Source: Polytrichum commune
Taxonomy: Eukaryota > Streptophyta > Polytrichopsida > Polytrichales > Polytrichaceae
Direction of reading: 5' to 3'
NCBI GenBank assembly: GCA_950295325.1
Contig: OX485804.1
Location: forward strand, 26,162,001-26,226,000
DNA length: 64,000 bases
How positions within the stretch are numbered: position 1 is the first letter of the stretch; every line of letters starts with the position of its first letter. The notes under the pieces were generated by a model, which saw only the letters and a list, made by a program, of their open reading frames with translations, searched no databases and was not told where the DNA came from. Below, piece after piece: positions 39,086 through 51,611 of this stretch. A program made the position numbers and the translations under genes.

Positions 39086-39631
39086 TATGTAGATCTTCCA
39101 TTTGACTCCTTACCCGCATCTAGGATTGAAAGAATGATAACTTATTCAGTGGTTGAAAGCTCAAATAATACATTGTTGTTGAAAGAGTTTGCCACCACAA
39201 TATGAATTTAAACCATTTTGTACTACGGTTCATACCTAACTTAACTTAGTACCATGGCTTCTTGGAGTTATGGTCCAATCACTAGCTAGCCAATCATCAT
39301 CATGGTGCTCCACCAACCACCCCATCAATTACCACCTTGAAAGAAGTCTCCCCCTCAAATACATGCCAAAAGAAATGACTCGAGATCATTGGAAACATGA
39401 ACAAACGTGTTATGGTATTCACAACCCCATCAAAGACCTCAACATCGTCAAAAGACTACCAAGATTACCAAACATTTTACAAGCATAAATGATGGCCATA
39501 TACCACACCCTTCTACACCGCACTACCATATACCAAGAAGAACCAGCACATATTTTCACAAACTACTGGAACACTTTGTAATTGTTAACACCCAATTTAA
39601 ACACCCCATTGTACACAGTACCGTACATTAA

Positions 39632-40553
39632 GGGCAGCTTCGGCACAAAATAATTCTAAAAATAAACACCGAAAATTTTGGAATATTATTGGCATTTTTT
39701 GCCGAATATAAAATTAAATACTTTTCAAAATTGCCAAAAAGTAAGAAATTTTTACTTCTCACTAGAGTTTTACTTACAGTGGAAGCATATGTGAATTTTG
39801 AAAGAGAGAAGGTGCTCCTTTTGTAATCAAGCTCACTTACATTAGTCCACAAAGAATATGGGTTAAGAAGTAGCAAGACTCTAGGTGAGGCTTTTCAAAT
39901 GTGTTGTACACAAATTTTTGGAGTCCAATTGAGCATAGAAGATGAAGTTTTATAGAATTTTGTCCAACTAACAAAAGTTGAGAAATCAATCCTTCTTCCA
40001 CCTCCAACAAGTTTTGTGTCAAAATAAGTCTTTATGCAAAAGATATGGACAAAAAACATTGCAGCCGTGTAAAGATCAAAAAATTAAAATGCGTTCATAA
40101 CAGTTTTTCGGAGCTCATTTGTGCATAGAAGATCAACTTTTTTGGAATTTTGTTGGTCTAAGAAAAGTTTACAAATCAAGTAATCTTTCACCTCCAACAA
40201 ATTTTATGTCATTTGAAGACTCTATGCAAATGTTATGCGAGTTATAAAAATGAAGTCTAACTCGGTGCTTCACCTCAAAGTTTACATATCCCATATGCAT
40301 TGTTGAACACAACTCCACTCTACTTGCATAAAGCACATAGCATTCTCTACTCTTCACTCACATCTTACTTGTCATTCAATGCAAGAGAGATGTACAAGAT
40401 ATAAGCTTAAATAGAAAATTAAAAATGAATTTAAGCTGAATTTTAAAAATTAAAAGAGAAAATTGCCAAAAATATGAATATGCTATTTCTAGGTGCTGAA
40501 CACTATTTTTTTACTTTTAATAATTATTCGGCAAGAGAGCGTCGAAGCTGCCC
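39632..40553. mobile_element. TTAA-flanked inverted-repeat element with an internal duplication
   Basis: The core begins GGGCAGCTTCG and ends with its reverse complement, with TTAA at both borders (39628-39631 and 40554-40557), as in piggyBac-type insertions. The inverted symmetry continues outside TTAA: TACCGTACA on the left and the complement of TACCGTACG on the right. Inside, two related segments of about 140 bp (near 39919-40060 and 40111-40250) share GCATAGAAGAT and CACCTCCAACAA. No transposase frame is visible, so it is non-autonomous. Either TTAA is the target duplication or the termini are 24 bp long. Confidence 0.7.
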
Positions 40554-40621
40554 TTAACGTACGGTAGCCACCCTAATAAAATTATTCTTGAATCCATGCT
40601 CCAAATGCTACAAATCCACAC

Positions 40622-40870
40622 ATGAACCACATCGCATCACTACACAAGATCATAGCCCATGTTAATATAAACGGCAAGGAACAAGCGGATGCACTAGCCA
40701 AAGGGGATGCAAATCAACCCACAGGCATGCCACTGTGCCACATGAACATGCACACCCTACACCATACTACCTCCCAAAAAGATTGGTGGCACTCAATGCA
40801 AGACACACTAGACAAAGACCCCATTAGACACCTTGAAACACATACGACAAAAGACAAAACCTAGTAACTA
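40622..40870 (+). pseudogene. LINE fragment: RNase H-like end (copy A)
   Basis: The frame includes KIIAHVNINGKEQADALAKG, the C-terminal RNase H signature of plant non-LTR retrotransposons (K-x-AH, then G-x-E-x-AD-x-LAK). It lacks the upstream RNase H residues and any adjoining reverse transcriptase, and the frame stops soon after, so the copy is decayed. The segment at 41960-42240 probably belongs to the same copy. Confidence 0.75.
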
Positions 40871-41226
40871 TAGCCAACCTAACACACCAAAAATACAAAT
40901 GGCTAGAAAACAAAGATTTTGAATGACTTTTGGAAAAATCACACTATCACAAACAAACATAAAACACGCTCAAGTAAATTCCGAATTGGGTGATATAGGA
41001 CCATGCTTGCAACAAATATTACACCCTAAACTCCGTAATATCAACCCTCATAATGTCACATACTCTTTAATATCCTGAAACCCTAGCGAACGGCGTTCGT
41101 ATTTCAAATCTCACTCCTTACTGTCACATTTCTCTCCCTTATGTCACAAAAATTGTCATCGATGCAAACCATGCAAGAAGTCAACCCACACCCTCGCATT
41201 GCGCCATGTGTCAACACGTGGAGTGT

Positions 41227-41264
41227 CTTCTTCTTCTTCTTCTTCTTCTTCTTCTTCTTCTTCT
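41227..41264 (+). repeat. TTC trinucleotide repeat
   Basis: About twelve uninterrupted CTT/TTC units in the decayed LINE region; the long leucine-rich frame across it is an artefact of the repeat. Confidence 0.9.
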
Positions 41265-41898
41265 GCCACTTATTGAATGTTGGTGCATGAGTCCGCCACA
41301 TCGCCCGGGAAGGCCAAGTGGAGTGGACCATACTAGCGTAGGTGACAAGAAAATGAATTCAAATTGTCCTCAAATCTCTTTTGTGTTATTCCATAATGTC
41401 ACACACTACACTAATTCTATGGTATCACGCATCCATGTTAACACTACAAAACTCCGCAATATCATGCACTTTGGTTGCCACATGTGTGATACTACAGAGT
41501 TTGGAGTGTGTTTGGGTAGAGAAGCATACCCATTACACATATGCTTTATATGTAACTCAACGTACTCAACGTACACATATGTATGTACTCCTCAAATGCA
41601 TAGAACAACACATCCAAGTGTTAATTTATTAAAAAATAAGTAAATAAAAATTATTTAAAAATTACCAAAAACAACAAAAACAACAACAAAAACAAACGGT
41701 ATGAGAACTACAAAAGCTTCTTATATCAACTACAATATCAAGACACTACACACTCATGAATGCAAGAACTCACAATGGACAATTCCAAAAGAACACAGTA
41801 CCAACATGACTACCTTCATGTATCCGTGGCACCCAAAGATGCCATTGTAATGCCAAGTTCAAACCCAATTTACTTTTTGCCATAGGCCACCCATACGA

Positions 41899-41911
41899 CC
41901 CCCCCCCCCCC
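41899..41911 (+). repeat. Poly-C run
   Basis: Thirteen consecutive C. A second run of about fourteen C followed by a CA repeat lies at 42315-42345. Both lie in C-rich LINE remnants. Confidence 0.85.
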
Positions 41912-41959
41912 ACCAAAAAACCTTACACCATAACCCATCATACAATATATCAAATTTAC

Positions 41960-42240
41960 ATACTATAATGATAGATTTGCCATGGAAGCCCTCGAGAAGA
42001 AAACCACGACATACCAACCCTTTATCAACAACATTGCAATAAGAGGATGGAATGTAGCCCTAGTCATAGTCTTAGTTGTTGGAGTTCGAGCCACCTTGCA
42101 CATTACGTCAATGAAAAGACTGGAAACTAAAATAAAACTTCCCATCACAAAAATCAAGAGCACATTAAACAAATCAACACAATAGCCACACGATACACAC
42201 ACTCCATATTAATCCACAAAATAAGACTAAAATTAAACAA
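41960..42240 (+). pseudogene. LINE 3'-terminal coding remnant (copy A)
   Basis: The frame reads TTTYQPFINNIAIRGWNVAL, then a hydrophobic VIVLVVGVRATLHI and LETKIKLPITKIKSTLNKS before a stop. The pattern (RGWNV, a short hydrophobic strand, R-A/G-x-x-H, then a basic helix) recurs near 47590-47790 in copy B and, from my knowledge of bryophyte and lycophyte LINEs, lies after RNase H. Assignment is from pattern memory and lower in certainty. Confidence 0.5.
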
Positions 42241-43189
42241 ACCATCGTAAACCTCCACAACCCACCTTAGACCAAACCATCCAAGGATCCATAATTCAAA
42301 TATACATCACACTACCCCCCCCCCCCCCAACACACACACACACATGAATAACACAAGGATAACATATTGGTAGCAGTACAAATAGCACTTTTAGCTCAAC
42401 TAGCAATTGCTTAGGGATAAGCCACTAGTTGATACACATCTCTTGCCTACGTTCACAGCTAGTAGTACCAAGTCACTTCACACGACGAGTTCCCAACAAC
42501 CAAACCCGGACCAAATATAAGGCACAAATACTTACCCCCGACCAACATGGAGCTAATGACCCAGTGTTCATCCTCCCCCAAAATACACTTTATATCATAC
42601 TCCCCAATGATGGTACATGCTTGGACAAATCTCCGCTCACAATGACTAAAGAGTACCAGTCATTGTTAATGATTATTGGTATTGAGATAGTGTATTCTCC
42701 TTGCCAAGTGTGAAGTAGTTCTACACCCAAAGTCATCATCCTTTAGGACATGGCCACTAATGTTTTACGAACATACACTTGATTCACTCCGACCTCCATA
42801 AAGGACATTGGAGTTCTTATTATTGAGTCACGTAGAATGGTGCATGAGAAGGGGTGCATGTGGTACGATCGAAGCCTAATATCAACCTACTTATTTTTGT
42901 CCAACAGGAAGTTTATATCATAAGGGCTAGACGTAGTATAGGGCTCATTATTTCATTGTTACGTGTGTCATAATGCAGTTTCCACATGGGATACAAGTGG
43001 GTCGTAGCAAGAGAGACAACGCAAATCTTTGGTGTTGGCACGAGGGCCTTGGCGAATGTGAGTACAACACGTGGCAAAAGTTGAGGAGAAAATCATTACT
43101 TTGTGTCATAATGGAGAGCCCTCTATGGTTAAAAAAAAAGAAATGATGGACATAGGTACATGTTCTTATAGCCTCCTTATTACACACAA

Positions 43190-43362
43190 AAGGTTTAAAT
43201 GTTTGAGCTTTGAAGACCTCAAAGAAAGGAAATTTTGGCATACGAGCATATCTCTCATCCATCCAAATTATATTCTTAACTCCCTACAGGTTTGTGGCCA
43301 GTTCATCTCACATGACTTGGACTCATTTGGGATCTTTGAAGTTAATAATGGTGTCAAATCAA
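43190..43362 (+). repeat. Dispersed repeat related to 5.2-5.6 kb
   Basis: Contains GCATATCTCTCATCCATCC and further on ATGGTGTCAAATCAA, which correspond in order and orientation to phrases at 5480-5520 and 5365-5375, with rearrangement. It is cut off by the inverted-repeat element at 43363. Confidence 0.4.
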
Positions 43363-43768
43363 CTACACTAAATAGGTAGACTAGTGTTGGAAACACTAAT
43401 AGTCGACGAAAATGCTAAATGTCAATTGTCGTTATAGTGTTAGAACACTAAATGTCAACTCTAACACTATTTGTACCAATTAGTAACTTTGAATATTTAC
43501 AAAAGCGCATTTAGTGTTAGATGACATTTTTTTGTAGATCTTCAAATGAAGAATTGGAGGTAGAATATGTGAGCCTCATAGAAAATGTAATATGCTAGGA
43601 ATTTGATATTACAAAATTTAAACTTAATGGAACTCAACTTTGACAATGCAAAATAAAGACAAAGGAATTGTAACACTAATTGTACTTTCAAGTGACATTT
43701 AGTGTTTTGGGTAACTATTGGCTCTAACACTAATCTTCATCTAACACTAATCTACCTATTTAGTGTAG
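43363..43768. mobile_element. CTACACTAAATA-family element, copy 3
   Basis: Left CTACACTAAATAGGTAGA matches the right end reverse-complemented for 18 bp and continues with few mismatches. The 406-bp interior carries several AACACTAAATGTC-like motifs in both orientations and no coding. Termini are shared with copies 1 and 2. No clear target duplication. Confidence 0.85.
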
Positions 43769-44419
43769 TAATAATAACTCATGGGATGCATGAGAGGTAT
43801 GTTTGTGTGCAATAATTGCATCTCTCCAATGATCTCCATGTCATCTATGAAATGGCTTGGACCATTATTAGTATGTAATCTAGGAGTGGTGCACAAGAAA
43901 GGGATACAATCTTGTGTGATGACAACGATTTTGAGGGGATAAACAACCTCGTACTTGAGATACACATCACAAACTTCCAAAGGGTGGTATATAATGTAAC
44001 TATCATATAATACATGTGTTAATTTAACGGTATAATTTTCTTTGTATTAATGAAAAATGACATCCAATAAGGATAATAATACATTAATACAATTATTATA
44101 GCCTAAATCTCATGTTGTTTTCTCAACATTTTTTAGGTTATAATCAAGTCTTTGAAGTTTGTGATGCATGTCCTTATTTGTTTCATTTTATTTTATTTTT
44201 TCAATCTACTAATAAGAGGTAGCATGTGTGGTGACCTTAAAACTTTGCAAATAACTTCGATTGTTGAATTGGATTATGGTGGGAATTATCTCGTATGGTT
44301 AGCAATTGTAGTTTATAAAGATTGTCATTTAATCTTCAAAAGTAGAGCAAGATGCAAATGCTATAAGAGGTCAGAATGAAAATTCTCTTTATCTTTCAAC
44401 AATCCCGCAAACCCTCTCA

Positions 44420-44535
44420 AATGTATTAATGATTGAACCTAGAACGGTGTTTACATTTTGACCCCATAATCCAATCTCATCATAACAAATGGTTTTTAGG
44501 TATTCGTTCGTAACTTCAAGCCTTGACATATACCA
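44420..44535 (+). repeat. Dispersed repeat family B
   Basis: TTGAACCTAGAACG, then TTTTGACC and CCAATCTCATCATAACA match 25285-25350 in order. Partial similarity by eye. Confidence 0.5.
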
Positions 44536-46044
44536 CTCAAATATAGACCCCTGCCAACAACGCCCTACATACCTTAGTTTGCTCATGAGCTCTTGACATT
44601 AGTATCAAAGAAAACTTCAATGTTATAAATTAACAACTATTTTTTAATAAAAAAACCCCTCGATTTCACATTTTATATACAAAGTTGCAATAATGCAAGT
44701 ACAACTTATTGGAGGGAGGGAGGGATGGATGAGGTGTTATCAATCATAATAAAGACAATGCTCATTTACTTTAATGATCATAAACTCGAGTATTCTATTT
44801 TTGTTTGTTTATAACGTGATCTTTAAGGTCATTGAAACTCACCTCGGGCCACAATGAACATTAAAGTTATCTTCTAAGGCATTTTCCACTTTTGTGAAAT
44901 TTGGAGTTGCTATATTTATAGTGCACATGCATCACCTAGTAAATGGTTCTACAATTAGTAACCTATTCCAACTTCTATATTACTTCACAAACTATAATTT
45001 GCACAACACAAAATATTACTTTCTGATAAACTACACATGAGAAAAATGTTTCATCTTCAGAAAGTTTGTATTGTTTAGAATTATCTTAAACAAGGCAATG
45101 TGTACATGAGGCTTTGCTCAATAGATTGATTGATGATTGGTTGCAGCTATATGTGTTTTAGTATATGGAGAGGAATGGAAATGGGTGACATAATTTGGTG
45201 ACGTGCATTCAAAGATAGTTTCTTTATGATATTGCAATAAATCTGCATTATTAGTAATTAACATTATTGGTTCTAAATCAAATTTCAATTGATCAAGAAC
45301 AAATAACACAACATATGTCTTTTATGAATGCATGATTGACATCACTACGCCCACACACCTAAAAACATACATCGCACAAAACCCATCCAAATAACCCTCT
45401 CTATACACATGAACACCGACAACCTTAAAGACCCAACTACAACATCAACCCTTGAGTTCCCCCCGCCAACTCTTAAAACCAAAATGGGGCAATGAACGGT
45501 TTTTTTGCCACAACACAATGCATGATTAATTGCCAAAACCAACACAATTTGCACTCTAGACTCAAACTCAAATGGCCCACGAATGACATGTTGCGCCTAC
45601 TGTCATGCAACAAACAAACCAAACAACAAATCATATACCACAAAACCAACAACACACTCAACGTGCATAAAAATTAGGAACAAGGAGATAATTGCTACCT
45701 CAACCTACCCACTATGCACTCCTGACCCAAATACGCCATGGACAAGCACATCGTGCACCTGCCATCCACCATCTCCAAAAGTGCCCATCACTACTTCACA
45801 CAAAAATATATCCCCTTTATTAGCAGCAAAAACAAATATGGTACAAGTTGGACAACCCCTTATAACACACAAAGCTCCCCAACTACCCCATATTATACAA
45901 ATAACCCACACTAACCTACACAAGAACAACCAAAGGCCATTCCACACAAACACCCTCTACATTGAATGACAACTATAGCAAGGATTGCCTCTTTGCCATC
46001 TTCAAAACCTACTAAACCAAAAACATGCCCAGGAAACGCATGGT

Positions 46045-46129
46045 ATGTGTGGGTTGTTTGTGTTATGCGTCTGCTAGACGTTTCTTAAGTATGGGACTAG
46101 CATACGCATAACACAAACAACCCACACAT
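46045..46129. other. Near-perfect long hairpin
   Basis: The arm at 46045-46070 is the exact reverse complement of 46104-46129 (26 bp, starting ATGTGTGGGTTG). Pairing continues inwards to 46078/46096 with one mismatch, giving a stem of about 34 bp and a 17-nt loop. It may be a foldback element, a small MITE or, if transcribed, a small-RNA precursor. Confidence 0.85.
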
Positions 46130-46139
46130 GTATTCAATG

Positions 46140-47799
46140 CAAACCTTGAGATGGAACTCAAGGATGTATCCCCCAAGCTCGGCAACAACTCCTTTCTTCC
46201 CCATGAGTTGCACAAAATTATTTTCCGATGAAATACCGGATGTGTTTCCGAGACATTATCTTCACTTTACTCAAATCCCAAACCATGAGCAGGTTGATGT
46301 GGTCACCAAACTCTCCGACAACTTTCACATCACGATCCATTTTGACACCAGATTCAAGGGAATTTCTTGAGGGGAAGCAAGAGGAACATGCATTAAAAGA
46401 CTTGATCACATGAACATTGAAACCGCTCAAATTACTCTAACCCAATCAATGTAGGACTCAACATGGTGACCAAATCACGGGCGAGCTTCATCAAAATTCA
46501 CCTCCAAACATCTCACAAGGATGGATTTGCACTTATCAAGGGTGACCGTACATTTGTAATCGAGATGGAGGATGGTGAGAAGGTGACACGATAGGTCAAA
46601 GAAGACTTCAAACTTATCACCAAACCAAGGAACCTTTGTTACACATCAACATAGATACCTTCCGAGACAACCTAAATAGCATACACCTCCTACTTAACTA
46701 TTTCAAACACCCTTCCTCACAATACAACCACCCAAACAAACTACTTATATAGCACACATCATTGCAACCATGGAACTGCTCCAAATACAATGTCATAATC
46801 CATAATGTTAGAGCACGTACAAACATAGATGGCAATGACAAAGTAGATAAACTTGCCCAAAAAAAAAAACACAAAAACCCCCCATATTAGCAACCCCTTC
46901 CACCTAATAGGACACCGGACGCCCTATCAATAACCCCCACATCTACCCAACACGATGGCTCCGTACACAACCTCAAAACATACATCAATAAAGAATGCAA
47001 AAGCGCACTCATCTCCCTGACAACAAACACCACTCCATATGTTAACAAATGGTTTTCAAACAATGATCTCCACCCCACCGGATCCAATGTTTTTTGGAAC
47101 ACCAATCGGATCACCAATGCACAATTTTTACAAATACTCAAATTCCAACATGGACAATACATGGGAAACTATAGGAAAATACAAGTACTCAAACACAACA
47201 TCCCCCTACATTTGCAACCTTTGAGAAAACGACACGTGCCTCCACTTACTATCATGTTGAACAAACCAACACATAAATTTCATGCATGCCAACTGCCACA
47301 ACAAAGCACACCCTACTACATTAATAAATGCCAGATCCCATAATGACCACACACCATACAACACTACCTCGTCATGGCTCTTACCGTGCACATGCTTCGT
47401 CCCAAGATGCAATGCCCAGCCTGCCTACACCCAAACATATTGTGCCTCATAGGCGTCCCATCAAATGTTGAACCCCCATTCACACCAAGCCCCGATATCA
47501 TACTACAACACTAGATTCCCTGAGGCCGCTACAACCCACAAACTAGACATGTACACAATTCTCCAACTCCTCCTAACCCAACAAAGTTGTAATGTTCACT
47601 CCCCTGTCATCATAACAATCAGTATACGAGGATCCATACACACTCCCGCCATAAAATAACTCATAGAGATCAAAATCCTCAAATATCAAATCAATAAACT
47701 AATGGAGATTTGCTCACAAATAACCATAAAATATCTAACGCACATCATGCTAAACAAAATTAAATTGGAAAAGAAACAAACACCAATATTACTAGACTA
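46140..47799 (+). pseudogene. Decayed LINE (copy B): ORF1-like segment, RNase H end and 3' coding remnant
   Basis: Frames are broken by stops and shifts. An ORF1-like stretch (about 46470-46640) reads FIKIHLQTSHKDGFALIKGD and VIEMEDGEKVTR. At 46790-46865 the RNase H end reads NIDGNDKVDKLAQK. At 47060-47170 KFQHGQYMGNYRK follows, resembling the segment after RNase H in plant LINEs. Near 47590-47790 comes VIITISIRGSIHTPAIK and, after a stop, IKYLTHIMLNKIKLEKKQ. Only about 100 bp separate the ORF1-like and RNase H parts, so endonuclease and reverse transcriptase seem deleted. The RNase H and terminal parts also exist in copy A at 40.6-42.2 kb, same strand. The ORF1 call is the weakest. Confidence 0.6.
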
Positions 47800-50700
47800 A
47801 AATATACACTAACCCAATGCATATAGTATTAACAAATTGATCCACCTATTATCAATAGGCATTAAGCCACCCACACCCATGCGAATATGGGTTGGGGGTT
47901 GGTGATTGAACAATGCATGTTGGAGAAATAATTTGACATGCATTTATTTATTATCACTTTCATGTTTGAATGCTTGATTTGTAATTTTTTGAGAGGTAAT
48001 GAGAAAACAAATGCATACAAATACAATCACATACATACATATGTTTTTTTTTACAAATATTCAAGAGCATTGGGGAAAACATCACCCAAGCTTTGGCAAA
48101 GATACACCTAGTAAGATGAGTGGGTGGACACTTTTAGCTCTGCACCCACTTCTCGTAATATGGAACACGGTATTAGTGCAAGATGATAAACAATCTAAAC
48201 CATACATGTAGCCACTTTCCTTGTGATTGTGAGAGCTCATACGAGTAGTTTATTCATTGTCAACGTGATTTTTTTGCTTAATTAAATGATCATATAAGTT
48301 CCCCTAATTATATTGACTATTAGACCTAGAACAATTAACAAATTTTGAACGTGTAATCAAATCTCTCTCATATACATGTCCTTTCGGTGTCCATTCTTAG
48401 ATCCATCCCTAACCACATGCCATTCAAATATTAGATGTCCATTGAAGGTGAGTGACTGAATTAGGCCCAATTACCTTAATGATGAGAAGGTGAAGAAGTG
48501 AGGGAGGGAGGCAAGGGACGATGAAGTGGTCGAAGACAAAGGAGGGCATGCATGCGGAGATGGTGGCCATGCATAGTCATCTTGATCATATTGGAAATAT
48601 CAAGTGGGAATGATGTGTCAAATTACGATTGATTGGTATTTACACGTCGGTTTTTTTGTTGTCCTAGTTGGAGGACATGCATAAGTATTGGATTGCGTTG
48701 GGACACGTTTAACCTAATAAAGTCTTAATGTTGATGGAACAAACCGTGTACTAGATTTATGCCCCCTCCCCACCTGACTTTAGCTAAGCCTAAAAGTTGG
48801 TTCTAGAAATATGGCCTTCACACCATCATCGACATTATCTAGTGCCGAGCCTAGTTGGCAAATGATGTGGCATTGTTTAAGAGTGGAGGTTTTAAGCCTC
48901 CGACACTGGCCCTCCCATCGGTACCTAGACGTGAGGCAAGAATGCATGAGTTTTAAAAGTGTCGCCTCCTGCCCTTATGATTGGTTGCTTTTAGTCTTAG
49001 CTACGAGGGCATGAGGAGCTCCATTAACAAGAACCGACGGTAATATAAATGAGTAGGAAGGCATTTATATTATGGGACTAAAATTATCCAACATTCATTG
49101 CTTGGTAAATAACAACAACGAACATGTGTGAAAGCTACTTAACTAAAACCTACTTGAAAATCTCCAAAGTAAGTTCTTGTAGGTGCATTGGGATAGCCGG
49201 ATGCCTCCGCTATAACCGAGGGAGCTTTACCTGGTTTTTAGGAAATACTTTGGTTATTTGGTAAAGTCAGGTGGGGAGGGGGCGTTAACGAAGAGGTATC
49301 TATGATGTTGTTTGACAAAATCTTAAGATGTATATGATAAAGTGTGAGCCTTATGGTCCGAGATGACCCTAAACTACCGGATGATAGTGGAAAGGTACCC
49401 AGACCGCATGGAGTGGTTGGCGGTTCGAAACCTGGCTGTGAAATGATCTCTCGACTTGATGGAAAACTAGCCAAGTGGTCAAGCGCCTCATGTGTCCAAA
49501 ACAAAAAAGGAACATGAGCCTTATGTGGGCCTAATCTCCACCCGACCTCAATATATAGTTTGTTTTGTTTTCATTTGTTTGTGACTTGTGAAGTGTCCAA
49601 AGTTGGGCATGACCCAAGAGTATGGTTGGGTGGGGGTGCAAGTAAAAGATGGTGGGCATTGGACAACGGGCCTCGTGACTTTGATCCTAGTGTATGGGAA
49701 CTAGGACACTAAAACTAGGTAACTTGTTGGGCTATAATGGCCAAGAACAACGCTTGAATGGGACATGATTTTTTTCTCATTTTTTTCAAACCAAGCATGC
49801 CCATCGTATGTTCAACAACTTTATGTTTGTTTTATAATAAACATACTTTTGGGTTGATCTGGCTCTTTGTACTTTTCCCTTTTGTGTGTGGATATTTCTA
49901 GAGTGCCCCTTGCGATGCAAATACCTAACGACTCGTTTGCGTCTTAAATATTGTGGCTTATACATAGGCTTCATTATATGGGGTAACTTGTGGTGCTATT
50001 GGACCAATGACACCAAGTCAAACTCCCTAAACTATCAATTAACCTCGTTGTTATGGAAGACTTAACATTATTAACCAATGTGCGTCCGTTCATGTGGGCT
50101 TGGAGAATATAATCATGAACGCCACGACTAGTGCAGACTGACTGAATGCATGAACGAACTCACACTACTTAATAATACTATGCACCCCCCTTCCCGAAGG
50201 AGTGTCTTGTTTCCCAAAATGCATTGGGACATGGGGCTCACTGCATGTGAAGATCTAGGGGTAGTTTGAGCAATATATTTTGGAACAACCTTCTTTATTA
50301 TACATAAGGATGTGAAACGTGATGATAAACAAGAAAACGGTAGAACCGTGAGGCTCTGTTCTTTATTATGAAAGACTACAATTGTAGTTGTCCACTTTGC
50401 TCATGCCAATTCATGACTATTCACTATACCAAACCTTTCTTGGATTTTGTGCACCTTCTTCTCAAATACGGGTCAAGGATTGAAGCTACTCATTTATCAC
50501 CCAAATTTTTTAAAATAAATAATCAAGAACTACCGAAATAACTATAGTTAACTAGATTTCTTTCAATGCATTTTAGGGAGCACATATATATATAAACTAT
50601 AGATAACATCCACATTAAATACAATGGACCAAAAATAACAAGAACAAGAAACGTCCAAGTGTGAACACAAAGTGGTTAGGAAATTTGCTCTTGAAATGAA

Positions 50701-51600
50701 GAAGTTGATGCATAGTCTCTGTCCTACAGACAGAGCCAACAAATTGAACTTATTCCGTAATGCCTCATACCAAAACATGGGCGATTATGTAATAGGTATC
50801 AACCTCGATTGGGTGCATCACCCATAAAGGGCCCTACACTGTGGGCATGGACCTTTATCATGGGTAATGCACCTCATGAGGTTACTAACTTGTGTAAAAA
50901 TCCAACCACCCCCTCCAAAGAATCCTAAAATTTATTCAATCATCCAACAATAAGGAAAAAAACCCTCAAAGAAATGTGAAGCGGACGAAAATTCCGGAAC
51001 ATACTTGTCCCGGCTACACAACTCCCATATTATATGCAGGGGGGCATCAACAATAAAACGACTCAAAGGACGGCTTTTATAAATAGTACATCAATCATAC
51101 AAAAGTAAAAGGACCAAAAGGTTGGGTAAAGACCAAATCAAATAAAATGAGACGTAGAAAAAGTTGGGTTGCATATTTATCTTAAAAAAAAGTCCACAAT
51201 GCATCTAAAGAATTGGAACACTTACTTTTTTAAACAGTGTAGAGCATCTAATTTCAAAAGATCCACACGAGTAGTTGCCTCCAATTAAAATGAGAAGGAA
51301 ATGATTTATTTATAATAAAAAATAAATTCTTTAAAATTAAAAAACCCAAAAACTTGGGTATATTTTGGCTTATGGTACATGTATTAAAAACAACTCATAT
51401 ACTTTAGGTTACGAATGCAATTATATGCTTAAAGGAATATTCATTTCCTATCTTATGTATTTGAATTCATTGTGAGAAAGGTTACAAGAGTTAAAAGGTT
51501 TACATCACTCGATATTGGACTAAAATGCACTATAAGTGATTATAAGCAGCGCAGGGCCATATATATGATACGGGAGTTGCGTACCCGGGCGAAAGCCGAA
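47800..51600. other. Gene-free AT-rich interval before UPF3
   Basis: No coding chain is seen. 48275-48400 belongs to dispersed repeat family B. At 49190-49500 a more structured stretch holds GGTTCGAAACC (49423) and GCCAAGTGGTCAAGCGCC (about 49472), resembling pol III B and A boxes but in the wrong order for one tRNA. The rest shows nothing recognisable. Confidence 0.5.
48275..48400 (+). repeat. Dispersed repeat family B
   Basis: CTTAATTAAATGATCATATAAG, then ATTAGACCTAGAACAATTAAC and TTTTGAACG match 25250-25330 and 23215-23300 in order with gaps. Confidence 0.45.
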
Positions 51601-51611
51601 TGATGAGAAAT

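Noticed and set aside
41206-41643. 145-codon frame with a leucine run
   Set aside because: The run is a translation of the TTC microsatellite, and the rest resembles nothing.
49423-49490. Possible tRNA gene or SINE (GGTTCGAAACC and GCCAAGTGGTCAAGCGCC)
   Set aside because: Box order is reversed for a single tRNA and no cloverleaf could be built around either box.
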